Assembly: GCA_017469335.1 (NCBI GenBank)
Contig: JAFUGP010000073.1
Location: 1 to 64,000, forward strand
Reading direction: 5' to 3'
Length of the DNA stretch: 64,000 bases
Source of the DNA: Succinivibrio sp.
GTDB taxonomy: Bacteria > Pseudomonadota > Gammaproteobacteria > Enterobacterales > Succinivibrionaceae
The number at the start of each line of letters is the position of its first letter. Position 1 is the stretch's first letter. The translations under genes were made by a program, and so were the position numbers. Below the pieces are notes generated by a model, which ran no database searches, was not told the origin of the DNA, and worked only from the letters and a program-made list of their open reading frames with translations. This document shows positions 37,010 through 46,811 of this stretch, piece by piece.

Positions 37010-37071
37010 AGGAGCTGGCGTCTGCGGGTTTTCTTCAGAGAGAAGTGCCCGGCGATGCCTCACATGACATT
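37010..37071 (+). promoter_or_regulatory. metE leader: distant Shine-Dalgarno with intervening stem-loop
   Basis: AGGAG (37010-37014) is the only good ribosome site before the metE ATG, but 57 nt separate them. Between them an imperfect hairpin can form: GGCGT/ATGCC, GGG/CCC and CTTC/GAAG (37017-37059), leaving 2 nt before and 12 nt after it. This resembles the valS and accA arrangement but with larger internal loops. Confidence 0.3.
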
Positions 37072-39345
37072 ATGAAATCGACAGTTATAGGTTTCCCCCG
37101 CATCGGCTTGCACCGCGAACTCAAATTTGCCACCGAATCGTTCTTCAAGGGCGAGAGCGGTGCCGAACAACTCCTGGAGCAGGCGCGCAAGCTCAGGATC
37201 GCCCACTGGCAGCTGCAGGAACAAAGCGGTCTGGATCTGATCCCCGTGGGAGATTTTTCCTTATACGACAATGTACTGGACACAGTATTGCTCTTAGGTC
37301 TGGTACCGGAGCGCTACAAGGCCCTGAACTTAAACGATCTGGGAACCTACTTTGCCATGGCCCGCGGCTATCAGGGCCAGGCCGGCGATGTCAAGGCGCT
37401 GTCGATGAAAAAATGGTTTGACACCAACTATCACTATATCGTGCCCGAGCTCGAAGACGGCATGCAGGTGACACTGCACGCCGACAATCTGCTCTCCCAG
37501 CTGGAGGAGGCCACAGGCGCCGTCAAGGCCGCGCTCCGGGTGGATCTCATCGGTCCTTTCACCTTCTTGAAGCTCGCCCACTGCACCGGAACCAAGAAAG
37601 CGGCAGATTTCAGTGCCGCTCTGGCAGACGCCTACGCGCAGCTGCTCTCCAAATTACAGGGCAAGGCCGCCTGGATCTCCTTTGACGAACCGGCCCTGGT
37701 CACCGATCTCACCCCCGCCGACCTTTCGCTGCTGCACAGCCTCTATATCGCCATACTCCCGGCCAAGGGCAACCTCAAGGTGCTCTGCCAGACCTATTTT
37801 GGCGACATCCGCGACAGCTACGCCGAGGTGGCGCTCAAGCTGCCCTTTGACGGCGTAGGACTGGATTTTGTGGCAGGCCGGCGCTCGTTTGAGCTCATAG
37901 AGCGCGATCCGCTGCCCAAGGACAAGGTGCTCTTCGCCGGTCTCGTCAACGGCCGCAATATCTGGCGCAACCGCTACGAGAACACCTTGAACACGCTGCG
38001 CCGCTTAAGCTCCCTGTCCTCTGAGGTGGTGCTCAGTTCCTCCTGCTCACTGCTGCACGTACCGCTCAGCCTAAGCGAGGAGAGCAAATTCGGTGCGGAG
38101 ATTAAGAAACATTTTGCCTTTGCCTGCGAGAAGCTTACCGAGTTAAATGAACTCAAGACGCTTGCCGCCGCAGCCGATCCCGGCGCCGTGGCCGCCTTCA
38201 GGGACAATACGGCGCTCTTTACGGGTGAGCGTTTCACCCCCAACACCCAGGTGGCGCAGAAACTTGCACAGGTAAGTGCCGCGGATTTTCACCGTACCCC
38301 CGCACGGGTCGAACGGCAGAAACTGCAAAAAGCAGAGTTTAAGCTGCCCCCGCTGCCCACCACCACCATCGGCTCCTTCCCGCAGACCGCTTTGGTGCGC
38401 AAGGAGCGCGCTGACTTCAAGCACGGCCGCCTGAACCAGGAGCAGTACGAACAGGCCCTGCGCTCTCACATCACCGACTGCATCAGACTGCAGGAGGACA
38501 TCGGTCTGGACGTGCTGGTGCACGGTGAGTTCGAGCGTAATGACATGGTTGAGTACTTCGGCGAAAAACTTGACGGCTATCTGTTCTCCCAGAACGGCTG
38601 GGTGCAGAGCTACGGCACCCGCTGCGTCAAACCGCCGCTCATCTGGGGCGACATCGCCCGGGTCAGACCGCTGTCGGTGGAATGGTCGGTATTCGCCCAG
38701 AGTCAGACCAAGAAGATAGTCAAGGGTATGCTCACCGGCCCCGTGACCATGCTCAACTGGTCCTTCCCGCGTGAGGACATCTCGCTTAAGGACAGCACCA
38801 TGCAGCTGGCGCTGGCCATCCGCGAGGAAGTACTGGATCTCGAGGCTCACGGCATCCGCATCATTCAGATAGACGAGGCCGCGCTGCGCGAGAAACTGCC
38901 GCTGCGTCAGGAAGACTGGCACAGCGAGTACTTGGACTGGGCCATCCCGGCCTTCCGCTTCGTGTCAAGCGGCGTCAAGAGCACCACGCAGATCCACACC
39001 CACATGTGCTACAGCGAATTTAACAACATCATCAAGGACATTGATGATATGGATGCCGATGTCATCACCTTCGAGGCCTCCCGCTCGGATCTGACCGTGG
39101 TGGACGCCCTGAAGGCGGCCCACTTCGAGACCGAGGTGGGACCCGGGGTTTACGACATTCACTCCCCGCGCATCCCCAGTGTGGAAGAGATAGTGGCCGT
39201 CTTAAAACGTATTCTGGCCAAGCTGCCGATGGAAAAAGTCTGGGTCAACCCCGACTGCGGCCTCAAGACCCGCGGCAATCAGGAAACCGAGCCCAGCCTG
39301 CGCCACCTGGTAGCCGCTGCCCGTCAGGTGCGTGAGGGTCTTTAG
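37072..39345 (+). CDS. metE: Cobalamin-independent methionine synthase
   Basis: Transfers the methyl group of 5-methyl-THF(Glu)n to homocysteine without B12. 757 residues from ATG 37072, beginning MKSTVIGFPRIGLHRELKFA; the long open frame upstream is the non-coding leader. The zinc site is intact: histidine and cysteine in IHTHMCYSEF, glutamate in TFEASRSD, and C729 in NPDCGLKTR. Other motifs are TTTIGSFPQT and VHGEFERNDMVEYFGE. It is followed 3 nt later by metF, so folate methyl supply and use are co-transcribed. The pair is inserted between rpsB and map, which are direct divergent neighbours in E. coli. Confidence 0.97.
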   Translation: MKSTVIGFPRIGLHRELKFATESFFKGESGAEQLLEQARKLRIAHWQLQEQSGLDLIPVGDFSLYDNVLDTVLLLGLVPERYKALNLNDLGTYFAMARGYQGQAGDVKALSMKKWFDTNYHYIVPELEDGMQVTLHADNLLSQLEEATGAVKAALRVDLIGPFTFLKLAHCTGTKKAADFSAALADAYAQLLSKLQGKAAWISFDEPALVTDLTPADLSLLHSLYIAILPAKGNLKVLCQTYFGDIRDSYAEVALKLPFDGVGLDFVAGRRSFELIERDPLPKDKVLFAGLVNGRNIWRNRYENTLNTLRRLSSLSSEVVLSSSCSLLHVPLSLSEESKFGAEIKKHFAFACEKLTELNELKTLAAAADPGAVAAFRDNTALFTGERFTPNTQVAQKLAQVSAADFHRTPARVERQKLQKAEFKLPPLPTTTIGSFPQTALVRKERADFKHGRLNQEQYEQALRSHITDCIRLQEDIGLDVLVHGEFERNDMVEYFGEKLDGYLFSQNGWVQSYGTRCVKPPLIWGDIARVRPLSVEWSVFAQSQTKKIVKGMLTGPVTMLNWSFPREDISLKDSTMQLALAIREEVLDLEAHGIRIIQIDEAALREKLPLRQEDWHSEYLDWAIPAFRFVSSGVKSTTQIHTHMCYSEFNNIIKDIDDMDADVITFEASRSDLTVVDALKAAHFETEVGPGVYDIHSPRIPSVEEIVAVLKRILAKLPMEKVWVNPDCGLKTRGNQETEPSLRHLVAAARQVREGL

Positions 39346-39348
39346 GCG

Positions 39349-40188
39349 ATGAGCGTGAATTCAGACTGGTCATTTGAGGTCTTTCCCCCCAAAGACGGAG
39401 ATCTGGATCGGTTTGCGCCCGTGTTGCAGCGCCTGGGGGCGCTGCAGCCTGACTTCATCAGCGTCACCCGCGGTGCCGGCGGAGCAGGCGAGCAGATCCA
39501 TGAACGTGCCGCGGCGCTCATTGCCTTATGCCGCGCCCAGCTCTCCTGTGCGGTCACCGCCCATCTGCCCTGCATTTATCTGACCCGCGCACAGGCCAAA
39601 GCGCAGCTTGACCATCTTAAGGAAGATGGTGTCAACCGCGTGCTGGCATTGCGCGGGGACCTGCGCGAGGATGCGGTAGGCAGCGGCGATTTTGCCCATG
39701 CCAGCGAGCTTATCACCTTTATACGCGAGCACTACGGGGACTATTTTAAGATTTACGCCGCCTGCTATCCCGAAAAACACCAGGAGGCCGCCTCATGGGA
39801 GAGCGACATAGCCGCGCTGTTGCACAAGGTTAAGTGCGGGGTTGACACCCTCATCTCTCAGCTGTTTTTTGACAACAGCTCTTTCTACCGCTTTTACGAT
39901 GAGCTGCAAAGGCACGGGATGAGCGTGCCGGTAAGGGCCGGGATCCTGCCTGTGGACAATAAAAAACAGGTAGAGCGCATGACCTCCATGTGCGGGGCCG
40001 CCATTCCTGCCGCACTTGGGCAACTGCTCGAGCGCTACGGGGATGATCAGCTCTCGCTGCGTGAGGCCGGCTTGGACTATGCCCTGCACCAGATAGAGGA
40101 TCTGCGCAATCAGGGGCAGCGCTGCGTGCATCTTTACACCATGAACAAGGCCGAAGTGGCCGAAAAGATCTGCAAAGCGTTCACCTAA
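39349..40188 (+). CDS. metF: 5,10-methylenetetrahydrofolate reductase
   Basis: FAD enzyme that reduces methylene-THF to methyl-THF for MetE. 279 residues, a TIM barrel; motifs are WSFEVFPPKDG, DFISVTRGAGG, HLPCIYLTRAQAKAQLDHLKEDGV, LALRGDL and KVKCGVDTLISQLFFDN. The C-terminal portion LREAGLDYALHQIEDLRNQG and HLYTMNKAE is normal. The ATG at 39349 is 3 nt after the metE stop, with GAGGG upstream in the metE end. E. coli keeps metF apart from metE; here they form an operon. Confidence 0.96.
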   Translation: MSVNSDWSFEVFPPKDGDLDRFAPVLQRLGALQPDFISVTRGAGGAGEQIHERAAALIALCRAQLSCAVTAHLPCIYLTRAQAKAQLDHLKEDGVNRVLALRGDLREDAVGSGDFAHASELITFIREHYGDYFKIYAACYPEKHQEAASWESDIAALLHKVKCGVDTLISQLFFDNSSFYRFYDELQRHGMSVPVRAGILPVDNKKQVERMTSMCGAAIPAALGQLLERYGDDQLSLREAGLDYALHQIEDLRNQGQRCVHLYTMNKAEVAEKICKAFT

Positions 40189-40275
40189 TCACCCCCTGCC
40201 GCGCTTTTTTGAGGGATCATGGAATTGTGCTGTGATCCCTTTGGTTTTCATGCAGTCAGCTCAATTGAGGATGCT

Positions 40276-41070
40276 ATGGATATTACGCTGAAGTCAGCTG
40301 CGGAAATCGCCCAAATGCGAGAGGCCGGGCGTATCGCCGCCGGTGTGCTGGAGTTCATCGGACCGCATATGCTGCCCGGGGCCGTCACCTTGGAACTAGA
40401 CGAGATGATGAATGACTACATTCAAAAGCAGGGAGCCGTCTCGGCCGATCTGGGCTATCACGGCTATCCGCGCTATACCTGCATCAGCGTCAACGAGGTC
40501 GTCTGTCACGGTATTCCCAGCACACACCGACTGCGGCGCGGGGATATCGTCAATGTTGACATCACGGTCATCAAGGACGGTATGCACGGCGACACCTCCA
40601 AGATGTTCATCATCGGCGAGACCTCTCTGCGCAGCCGCAAGCTCTGCGAGTGCGCACAGCAGTGCCTCTACGCCGGGATCAGGGAAGTTTATCCCGGGGC
40701 CGATCTTACGCAGATCGGCAATGCCATCCAGAAAATCGCCGACAAGGCCGGTTTTTCCGTGGTCAGGGACTACTGCGGCCACGGCATCGGACGCCATTTC
40801 CACGAAGATCCCCAGGTGCTGCACTACCGCAATCAGCAAAGTGTCATCCTGCAGGAGGGCATGACCTTTACCATCGAACCCATGATCAACGCCGGCACCT
40901 GGAAGTGCAAGATCAGCAAGAAGGACGGCTGGACCGTCACCACCGCCGATCACCAGCCCTCGGCGCAGTGGGAACATACCCTCGCCGTCACCGCCGACGG
41001 CTGCGAGATCCTCACGCTGCGCGGCGAGGAAAAAATACCGCAGCATGTGGTGAACCTGACCAAACACTAG
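40276..41070 (+). CDS. map: Methionine aminopeptidase type I
   Basis: Removes the initiator methionine from new proteins. 264 residues from ATG 40276 (GAGG 5 nt upstream). Dinuclear metal ligands are in VNVDITVIKDGMHGDTSKMF (two Asp), CGHGIGRHFHEDP (His), TIEPMIN (Glu) and QWEHTLAVT (Glu). Map-glnD-dapD is the conserved order opposite rpsB. Confidence 0.97.
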   Translation: MDITLKSAAEIAQMREAGRIAAGVLEFIGPHMLPGAVTLELDEMMNDYIQKQGAVSADLGYHGYPRYTCISVNEVVCHGIPSTHRLRRGDIVNVDITVIKDGMHGDTSKMFIIGETSLRSRKLCECAQQCLYAGIREVYPGADLTQIGNAIQKIADKAGFSVVRDYCGHGIGRHFHEDPQVLHYRNQQSVILQEGMTFTIEPMINAGTWKCKISKKDGWTVTTADHQPSAQWEHTLAVTADGCEILTLRGEEKIPQHVVNLTKH

Positions 41071-41095
41071 CTCCCAAGTCCCGGACAGACGCGCG

Positions 41096-43777
41096 ATGTT
41101 TGAGCCTATCTGTGTCCCCCGGCGCACGCTATATACCTCCCCCGAGCAGGACAAGCCCTTTGACGAGGAAAACTGCAACCTGCGCGATGTCAAGGCCTGC
41201 CGCAGTCTGCTGGAGCGCCATAAGGACTACCTGGCCGACCGTTTCGGCACAGGCTGCGAGATAGGGGCGCTGCTGCGCTGCCGCAGCGATTTTATGGACT
41301 CGGTGCTGCTGCGGCTGTATCGGAGTTTCGGCCTTGACCTGGAAGGGGATCTGGCCCTGGTGGCCGTGGGCGGCTACGGACGGCGGGAGCTGTTTTTGGG
41401 CTCGGACGTCGATCTGTTCGTGGTCTGCAACAATCCTCAGGATCCCCTGCTGCAGGAGCGCATCTCCTCCTTCATCTCATATTTGTGGGACATCAAGCTG
41501 CACTTAGGCTCGGCGGTGCGCTCCGTCTCCCAGACCATCGTGGAGGCGGCGGCGGACATCACGGTGCGCACCAACCTGCTGGAAACACATCTCATCGCCG
41601 GCAACGCTGCGGTCTATGAGGATTTGCTTAGAACTCTGGAGGAGCACGACAGCTGGTCGGCCGAAAAATTTTTTCAGGCCAAACTCGCCGAGCAGGTACA
41701 GCGCCACCACCAGTTTCGTGACACCATTTACGCCATTGAGCCGGACCTCAAAAACAGCCCCGGGGGTCTGCGCGATCTGCAGACCGTGCAGTGGGTGGCC
41801 ACGCTGCACTTAAAGGTTCACTCCCCTGAAGATTTCTCCCGCGCCAATCTCCTCTCCGAGAGCGAGTACCTGGGGTTTAAGGAGGCCCGCGATTTTCTCT
41901 TTCAGCTGCGCTACGCCCTGCACTGTTTCTCCGAACACGACCGCCTCTCGTTGGATCTGCAAAAGGAGGTGGCCGCGCTCTTAGGCTATGATCCAAAAGA
42001 AGGCAACAAGAGCGTGGAGACCATGATGCGCGCGCTCTACCGCATCTGCCGCCGCGTGAGTTCCTATAACTATGTGATGCTGCAGGTGCTGGGCATTGAC
42101 ATAGGCGGCAGTTGCGCAGCCGGCGGCGAGCCCGTGTTTTTAAATGACTTTTTCGTGCGACGCGGGCAGTACCTGGACATTATCGATCCCGAGCTCTTCC
42201 GCAACGATCCCACCAAGATCATCAGCCTCTTCGCCACCATCGCCGCCACCCCGGAGGTGCATGAACTGCACTCCAATTGCCTGCGTGCCTTAAGGGAGAG
42301 CCGCGACGAGCTGGAATACTATCTGGTGGAATCGGCACAGTGCCGGCAGCTGTTCAAACAGCTGCTTTTAAACCCCGCCGACGTGCAGCGGGCCCTGCCG
42401 GCCATGCACCGCACCCGTGTTCTCTCCGCCTACCTGCCGCAGTGGCAGCGTATCGAAGGACTGACACAGTTTGACATGTTCCACCTCTATACGGTGGACG
42501 AACACACCATACGCGCTCTAAGCAGCATCGACGAACTGACCAAGAGCAAGGATCCGCGTTTTGCCCAGTTCAGAAAGGTGCACCACCTCTTGGGTGAGCC
42601 CGGACTGCTCCTGACGGCAGTCTTTCTGCACGATATCGCCAAGGGCCGAAACGGCCATCACGCCGTTTTCGGGGCTCAGGAGGCCGCCAATTTCTGTCAG
42701 CTGCATGCCTTTGCTCCCTATCAGACCGAGCTTGTCTCCTGGGCGGTGGCCCATCATCTGGATTTTGCCACCACCGCCACCAGGCGCGATTTAAGCGATC
42801 CTGAGGTCATCGAAAAATTCGCCGCCTTAGTGGAAGATGAGGAGCACTTAAACCTGCTCTACTGTCTGACCGTGGTCGACATCAACGCCACCAACGAGCA
42901 TGAATGGTCTTCCTGGAAGGACAGCATCTTCAAGCAGCTCTACCTCGCGACATTGACCTTGCTGCATGAGGGAGGCGAAAGCCGCCACAATCACACCCTG
43001 CGCGCCAAGGAAAAACAGCAGCAGGTCTTGGAGCGCTGCCTAGGTCTCGGGCAGAAGCAGCTGCAGAGCTTTTTTGACCTGCTGCCGGTGCGCTATTTTC
43101 TGCATTACTCAGCCGACGACATCATCTGGCATGTACGCAATATTCTGCGCTATCACCACCACGAGCGCCCGCTTATCCTGTTTTCTCAGCAGGATCAGAT
43201 AGGCACCGAGCTGTTGCTGTGGAATCAGCGCAGCGTCCCGGGGTTCTTCGGCTGTGTGGCCACCGCCATGACCCTGCGCAAACTCAACGTGCTCTCGGCT
43301 CAGGTCTTTCTGTCCGCCGACGGTCATCAGCTGTGCACCATCAAGTTCCAGACTCCCAAAGGTGCCAGCTTGGACAGCGACCGGCTGCATTCACTGAGGC
43401 TGTCCATTCTGGAGATGCTGCATCACGGTGCCTCCCTGCAGGACATCCCCGCGCCGAACAAACCCAACGTGTTCGGCATCCCCACCACGGTGACCTTCAA
43501 TGACGGGAGCAGCAGCAATTACACCAGCGTGGAGATTTCCACTCTTGACACCCGCGGACTATTGGCTAAAATCGGCATTACTTTAGGACAGTGCGGCTGC
43601 CTGATCTCGGCGGCACGCATCACCACCACCGGCGAGCGGGCCGATGACTATTTCGCGATCACCGACGTCAAGGGCAAACCGCTTAATTCGCGCAAAAAAG
43701 AACAGCTTTACCAGAGACTGTGCGAGGCTTTGGGCAGCACGCCGCACAACCTGGGGCATTTAGGAACAACACTATGA
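41096..43777 (+). CDS. glnD: Bifunctional PII uridylyltransferase / uridylyl-removing enzyme
   Basis: Senses glutamine and adds or removes UMP on PII proteins to control nitrogen assimilation. 893 residues. The nucleotidyltransferase motif [18 protein letters not shown] (about 92-109) has both catalytic aspartates. The uridylyl-removing HD domain shows [14 protein letters not shown] and VAHHLDFA. Two C-terminal ACT domains follow (for example [16 protein letters not shown]). The ribosome site is poor (no clear SD before ATG 41096). Its stop overlaps the dapD start as ATGA. Confidence 0.96.
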   Translation: MFEPICVPRRTLYTSPEQDKPFDEENCNLRDVKACRSLLERHKDYLADRFGTGCEIGALLRCRSDFMDSVLLRLYRSFGLDLEGDLALVAVGGYGRRELFLGSDVDLFVVCNNPQDPLLQERISSFISYLWDIKLHLGSAVRSVSQTIVEAAADITVRTNLLETHLIAGNAAVYEDLLRTLEEHDSWSAEKFFQAKLAEQVQRHHQFRDTIYAIEPDLKNSPGGLRDLQTVQWVATLHLKVHSPEDFSRANLLSESEYLGFKEARDFLFQLRYALHCFSEHDRLSLDLQKEVAALLGYDPKEGNKSVETMMRALYRICRRVSSYNYVMLQVLGIDIGGSCAAGGEPVFLNDFFVRRGQYLDIIDPELFRNDPTKIISLFATIAATPEVHELHSNCLRALRESRDELEYYLVESAQCRQLFKQLLLNPADVQRALPAMHRTRVLSAYLPQWQRIEGLTQFDMFHLYTVDEHTIRALSSIDELTKSKDPRFAQFRKVHHLLGEPGLLLTAVFLHDIAKGRNGHHAVFGAQEAANFCQLHAFAPYQTELVSWAVAHHLDFATTATRRDLSDPEVIEKFAALVEDEEHLNLLYCLTVVDINATNEHEWSSWKDSIFKQLYLATLTLLHEGGESRHNHTLRAKEKQQQVLERCLGLGQKQLQSFFDLLPVRYFLHYSADDIIWHVRNILRYHHHERPLILFSQQDQIGTELLLWNQRSVPGFFGCVATAMTLRKLNVLSAQVFLSADGHQLCTIKFQTPKGASLDSDRLHSLRLSILEMLHHGASLQDIPAPNKPNVFGIPTTVTFNDGSSSNYTSVEISTLDTRGLLAKIGITLGQCGCLISAARITTTGERADDYFAITDVKGKPLNSRKKEQLYQRLCEALGSTPHNLGHLGTTL

Positions 43778-44625
43778 GCGACAAGAAAATTTCGCAGATC
43801 ATTGAAGAGGCTTTTGAGAACCGTTCGGCCATCACGGCCCAGAGCGTGAGCGAGGAAGTAAAAGAAGCCATCGAGACGGTTATCGCCGGACTGGATGACG
43901 GCTCGCTGAGAGTGGCCGAGAAAGCCGACGGCGAGTGGATCACCAATCAGTGGATCAAAAAAGCGGTACTGCTCTCCTTCCGCATTCATGACAATGTCAT
44001 TACCCAGTACCCCGGCGGGGCCTATTACGACAAGGTACCGCTCAAATTTGACGGCTACACGCAGGAGCGCTTCCAAAAAGAAGGCCTGAGAGTATGCCCC
44101 GGCGCCGTGGTGCGCCGCGGCAGCTTCTTAGAGCCCAACACCGTGCTCATGCCCTCCTTTGTCAACATCGGCGCCCACGTGGGCTCCGGCACCATGGTGG
44201 ACACCTGGGCCACCGTGGGCTCCTGCGCCCAGGTAGGCCGTAACGTGCACATCGCCGGCGGCGCGGGCATAGGCGGCGTGTTGGAGCCGGTGCAGGCCGG
44301 TCCCACCATCATCGAGGACAACTGTTTCATCGGTGCCCGCTCCGAAGTGGTCGAGGGCTGCATCATCGGTGAAGGCTCGGTGATTTCCATGGGGGTGTTC
44401 ATCGGCAAGTCCACCCGCATCTACGATCGCACCACCGGGGAGATCAGCTACGGCAAGGTACCGCCGCGCTCGGTGGTGGTGGCCGGCAATCTGCCCTCCA
44501 AGGACGGCAAATATTCCATGTACGCGGCGATCATCGTCAAGCATGTCGACGAGAAGACCCTCTCCAAGGTCGGCCTGAACGAGTTGCTGCGTCAGGCCCA
44601 AGACGAGGCGGCCGCCCCGCTGTAA
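43774..44625 (+). CDS. dapD: Tetrahydrodipicolinate N-succinyltransferase
   Basis: Succinylates tetrahydrodipicolinate in the diaminopimelate/lysine pathway. 283 residues from ATG 43774, which overlaps the glnD stop (ATGA) and has AGGAA upstream. The left-handed beta helix runs from about 110 to 235 ([20 protein letters not shown], then [13 protein letters not shown]), and the N-terminal helical domain includes [22 protein letters not shown] (in part). A strong terminator follows, ending the map-glnD-dapD run. Confidence 0.97.
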   Translation: MSDKKISQIIEEAFENRSAITAQSVSEEVKEAIETVIAGLDDGSLRVAEKADGEWITNQWIKKAVLLSFRIHDNVITQYPGGAYYDKVPLKFDGYTQERFQKEGLRVCPGAVVRRGSFLEPNTVLMPSFVNIGAHVGSGTMVDTWATVGSCAQVGRNVHIAGGAGIGGVLEPVQAGPTIIEDNCFIGARSEVVEGCIIGEGSVISMGVFIGKSTRIYDRTTGEISYGKVPPRSVVVAGNLPSKDGKYSMYAAIIVKHVDEKTLSKVGLNELLRQAQDEAAAPL

Positions 44626-44649
44626 GCGTGCTGCCTTTCATCTTTGCAG

Positions 44650-44671
44650 GCCCCGCTGTGGCGGGGCTTTT
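44650..44671 (+). terminator. Intrinsic terminator of dapD
   Basis: Perfect GCCCCGC-TGTG-GCGGGGC stem followed by TTTT, 25 nt after the dapD stop. Confidence 0.9.
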
Positions 44672-44683
44672 GCTCAGGGGAGA

Positions 44684-46609
44684 TTATCGTGTCTCAGGCG
44701 GCGCGCTGAGCTCTTCTGCAGAGGGAAGTTCCTCGCGGTAGTAATTCAAATTCAACAGCACCTGAGTCTGCAGCACCGCCGCCAGACCTAACACGAACTG
44801 AGCGCGCCACTGCTCTGTCTGTCCTGCCCCCTCAAGCTCGGCGGTATAGCGCTCTAACGCCGCATAATAGGCGCGCCACCCGCGATCTAGTTCAGTTAAG
44901 GTTCCGCGATCGGCGGCGGAGACTGCCCCTAAGGATTTGAGGCAGTTTTCCAGTGCGGTTTCGTATTGTTGCAACGCCCGCTGCGTCTCGAAGGCGCAGA
45001 TATCATTATCCCGGCTCATCAGACACTGGCGCTGCTGCAGATACTGACCGTAGCCGTAGATCCGGTACAGCGAGAGCAGCGGCAGCTGCAGAGCACTCGG
45101 GGTGGGAGCGAATTTATCCTCTTCTGCGGATGCAGACCAACTCCCTCCGGCCTCACGCTCGTTGACGGGAGCGGGGGCGAACACCGAGCGCTGCCAGGCC
45201 TGACTAAAATCCTGCCACCTGCCCTGCAGCTCGGTAAAACTTGCCGCGCCCGTCAGGCCGCGGCTGCGCAGCCCGCTGTGGATTGCTGCAATGCAGTCCT
45301 CTGAGGCATGAAAGTACTCCTGAGCGCCGCTGCCCTCGAACACGGCGCACAACTCCTCCAAAGGTGCTCCGCTGACCGTGTGGCCGCCGTGTCCCTGCAC
45401 AAAACGCTGTCTGAGGTCAAAGCTCGGTCGCTCAGGCAGGCCGGACAATTTCCACAGACGCTCCAGCATGGTGCGGAAAATAACCGGACGCAGAGCCTGG
45501 ATCTGATTGTCCTGCGGCAGGATCTCCACCAACTCCCGATAAAAACTGCCCCAGTGCTTTAAGGTCTCGTCATACTGTTTTAAAGTCTGAGGTACCCCCT
45601 TAAGACGGGTCTGCAGCACCGCCTGGTACTTCAACAGCTCCAGCTCGTAGCGTTGTTCCTGATCGTAGATATAGGGGCCGCTGGGAGTCTCACTGTTTCT
45701 GATCTTATAAAAAGAGCCCGGGAATTCCGCCACATCACGCGTGCCGCTTAGGGCGTACAACAGCAGATACCACTCCTGATCACGAGCGTAGAGCTGCTCT
45801 TTGAAGGGACCAGAGGGGGCTAGATCCACCGTCTTGTTCCAGCCTTCCTCATAGGCATAAAAAGGCCCTTCCCGTCTGGAGAAGAGCTCAAAGAGAAAGG
45901 ACAGCGGTCCCACGCCGTGCCCCAAATAGAACCTGTCCAGCGCCACCTTGCAGCCCGGGGAGTTGGTGAAGACATAGCGCTCGCCGCCTGAATCCCTGGT
46001 ACACAGGGCGTCAATGTCGGCATGGGGTACGTTGTAGGCAGCAAAGTGATCGGCCGGCCACAACAGGGAGGACACCAGCTTGCGTTCACACTGATAACCG
46101 CGCTGCAGACACAGCGCCGTGCACTCCGAGGCAACCTCGCGCATCACCAGATCGGCGCCGGTCATGGGAATGTCCAACACCACAGGGATGCCCAGCCTGG
46201 CGGCCCACTCGGGCGTGAAAATAAGACTGAGCGTCTGGCTGTGCGAGAGTTTCAACAGCAGCTCTTCATCAAGCTTGAGCTCTAGGGAATTGCCGCTTAA
46301 CTCCCCGTAAAGGGTGATCTGCAGATCGTCGGCTTTAAGCTCCAACCTCAGCACCGCGTCCGGCACGCTCTGCGGCAGCAGCAAGGTCAGGCGCCGGGCG
46401 TAACCGCTGTCCTTGGCGCAGAGCACCAGCTGCAGCTGCGTATCATCAATGCTGTTGACAAAGGCCGACACCTCCGCCTCGCCGGACGGATAGCTCAGCT
46501 CGCCCGTCTCCCACATCGGCACGGCTGCCTGGCAGAGAGCCGCAGGCAGTACGGCGCACCACAGCAGCGAACTTTTGAGCCAGGGGCAAAAAGAGATCTT
46601 GGTGCTCAC
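44684..46609 (-). CDS. Large exported protein of unknown function
   Basis: 641 residues if read from the GTG at 46609, which gives a normal signal peptide (basic KISF start, core SSLLWCAVLPAALCQA, cleavage about 28); a TTG-started frame to 46684 is less likely, and no clear ribosome site supports either. Family not recognised. The mature protein is soluble-looking, with nine or more cysteines, several probably disulfide-bonded in the first half (for example ECTALCLQRGYQCERKL), and a conserved-looking aromatic stretch LGHGVGPLSFLFELFSRREG. The second half is helical, rich in Gln, Glu and Arg. It stands alone between the dapD and nqrF terminators, transcribed leftward. It could be periplasmic or secreted. 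Confidence 0.75.
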   Translation of the reverse strand: MSTKISFCPWLKSSLLWCAVLPAALCQAAVPMWETGELSYPSGEAEVSAFVNSIDDTQLQLVLCAKDSGYARRLTLLLPQSVPDAVLRLELKADDLQITLYGELSGNSLELKLDEELLLKLSHSQTLSLIFTPEWAARLGIPVVLDIPMTGADLVMREVASECTALCLQRGYQCERKLVSSLLWPADHFAAYNVPHADIDALCTRDSGGERYVFTNSPGCKVALDRFYLGHGVGPLSFLFELFSRREGPFYAYEEGWNKTVDLAPSGPFKEQLYARDQEWYLLLYALSGTRDVAEFPGSFYKIRNSETPSGPYIYDQEQRYELELLKYQAVLQTRLKGVPQTLKQYDETLKHWGSFYRELVEILPQDNQIQALRPVIFRTMLERLWKLSGLPERPSFDLRQRFVQGHGGHTVSGAPLEELCAVFEGSGAQEYFHASEDCIAAIHSGLRSRGLTGAASFTELQGRWQDFSQAWQRSVFAPAPVNEREAGGSWSASAEEDKFAPTPSALQLPLLSLYRIYGYGQYLQQRQCLMSRDNDICAFETQRALQQYETALENCLKSLGAVSAADRGTLTELDRGWRAYYAALERYTAELEGAGQTEQWRAQFVLGLAAVLQTQVLLNLNYYREELPSAEELSAPPETR

Positions 46610-46754
46610 AATTTGAGGTTTCCCATTTTCCACTTGACGGTGTGCGCAATCCGGCCACTCACGGCCGCCCGGCTGAAAAAACAACCGTCAATCCTGCCCT
46701 ATTTTAGAACTGCTTATTCTTTCTTTTTCATGGCAGGCGATCTTTTTGTGTCCT

Positions 46755-46793
46755 AAAAAAGAAAAACCCCGCTCCTGAAGAGAGGAACGGGGT
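46755..46793 (-). terminator. Terminator of the nqr operon
   Basis: On the minus strand ACCCCG..TCCT-type stem: ACCCCG (46793-46788) pairs with CGGGGT (46771-46766), with an inner TCCT/AGGA, followed by TTTTTCTTTTTT. It lies about 20 nt after the nqrF stop. Confidence 0.88.
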
Positions 46794-46811
46794 CGTGATG
46801 ATTAACTGTGT

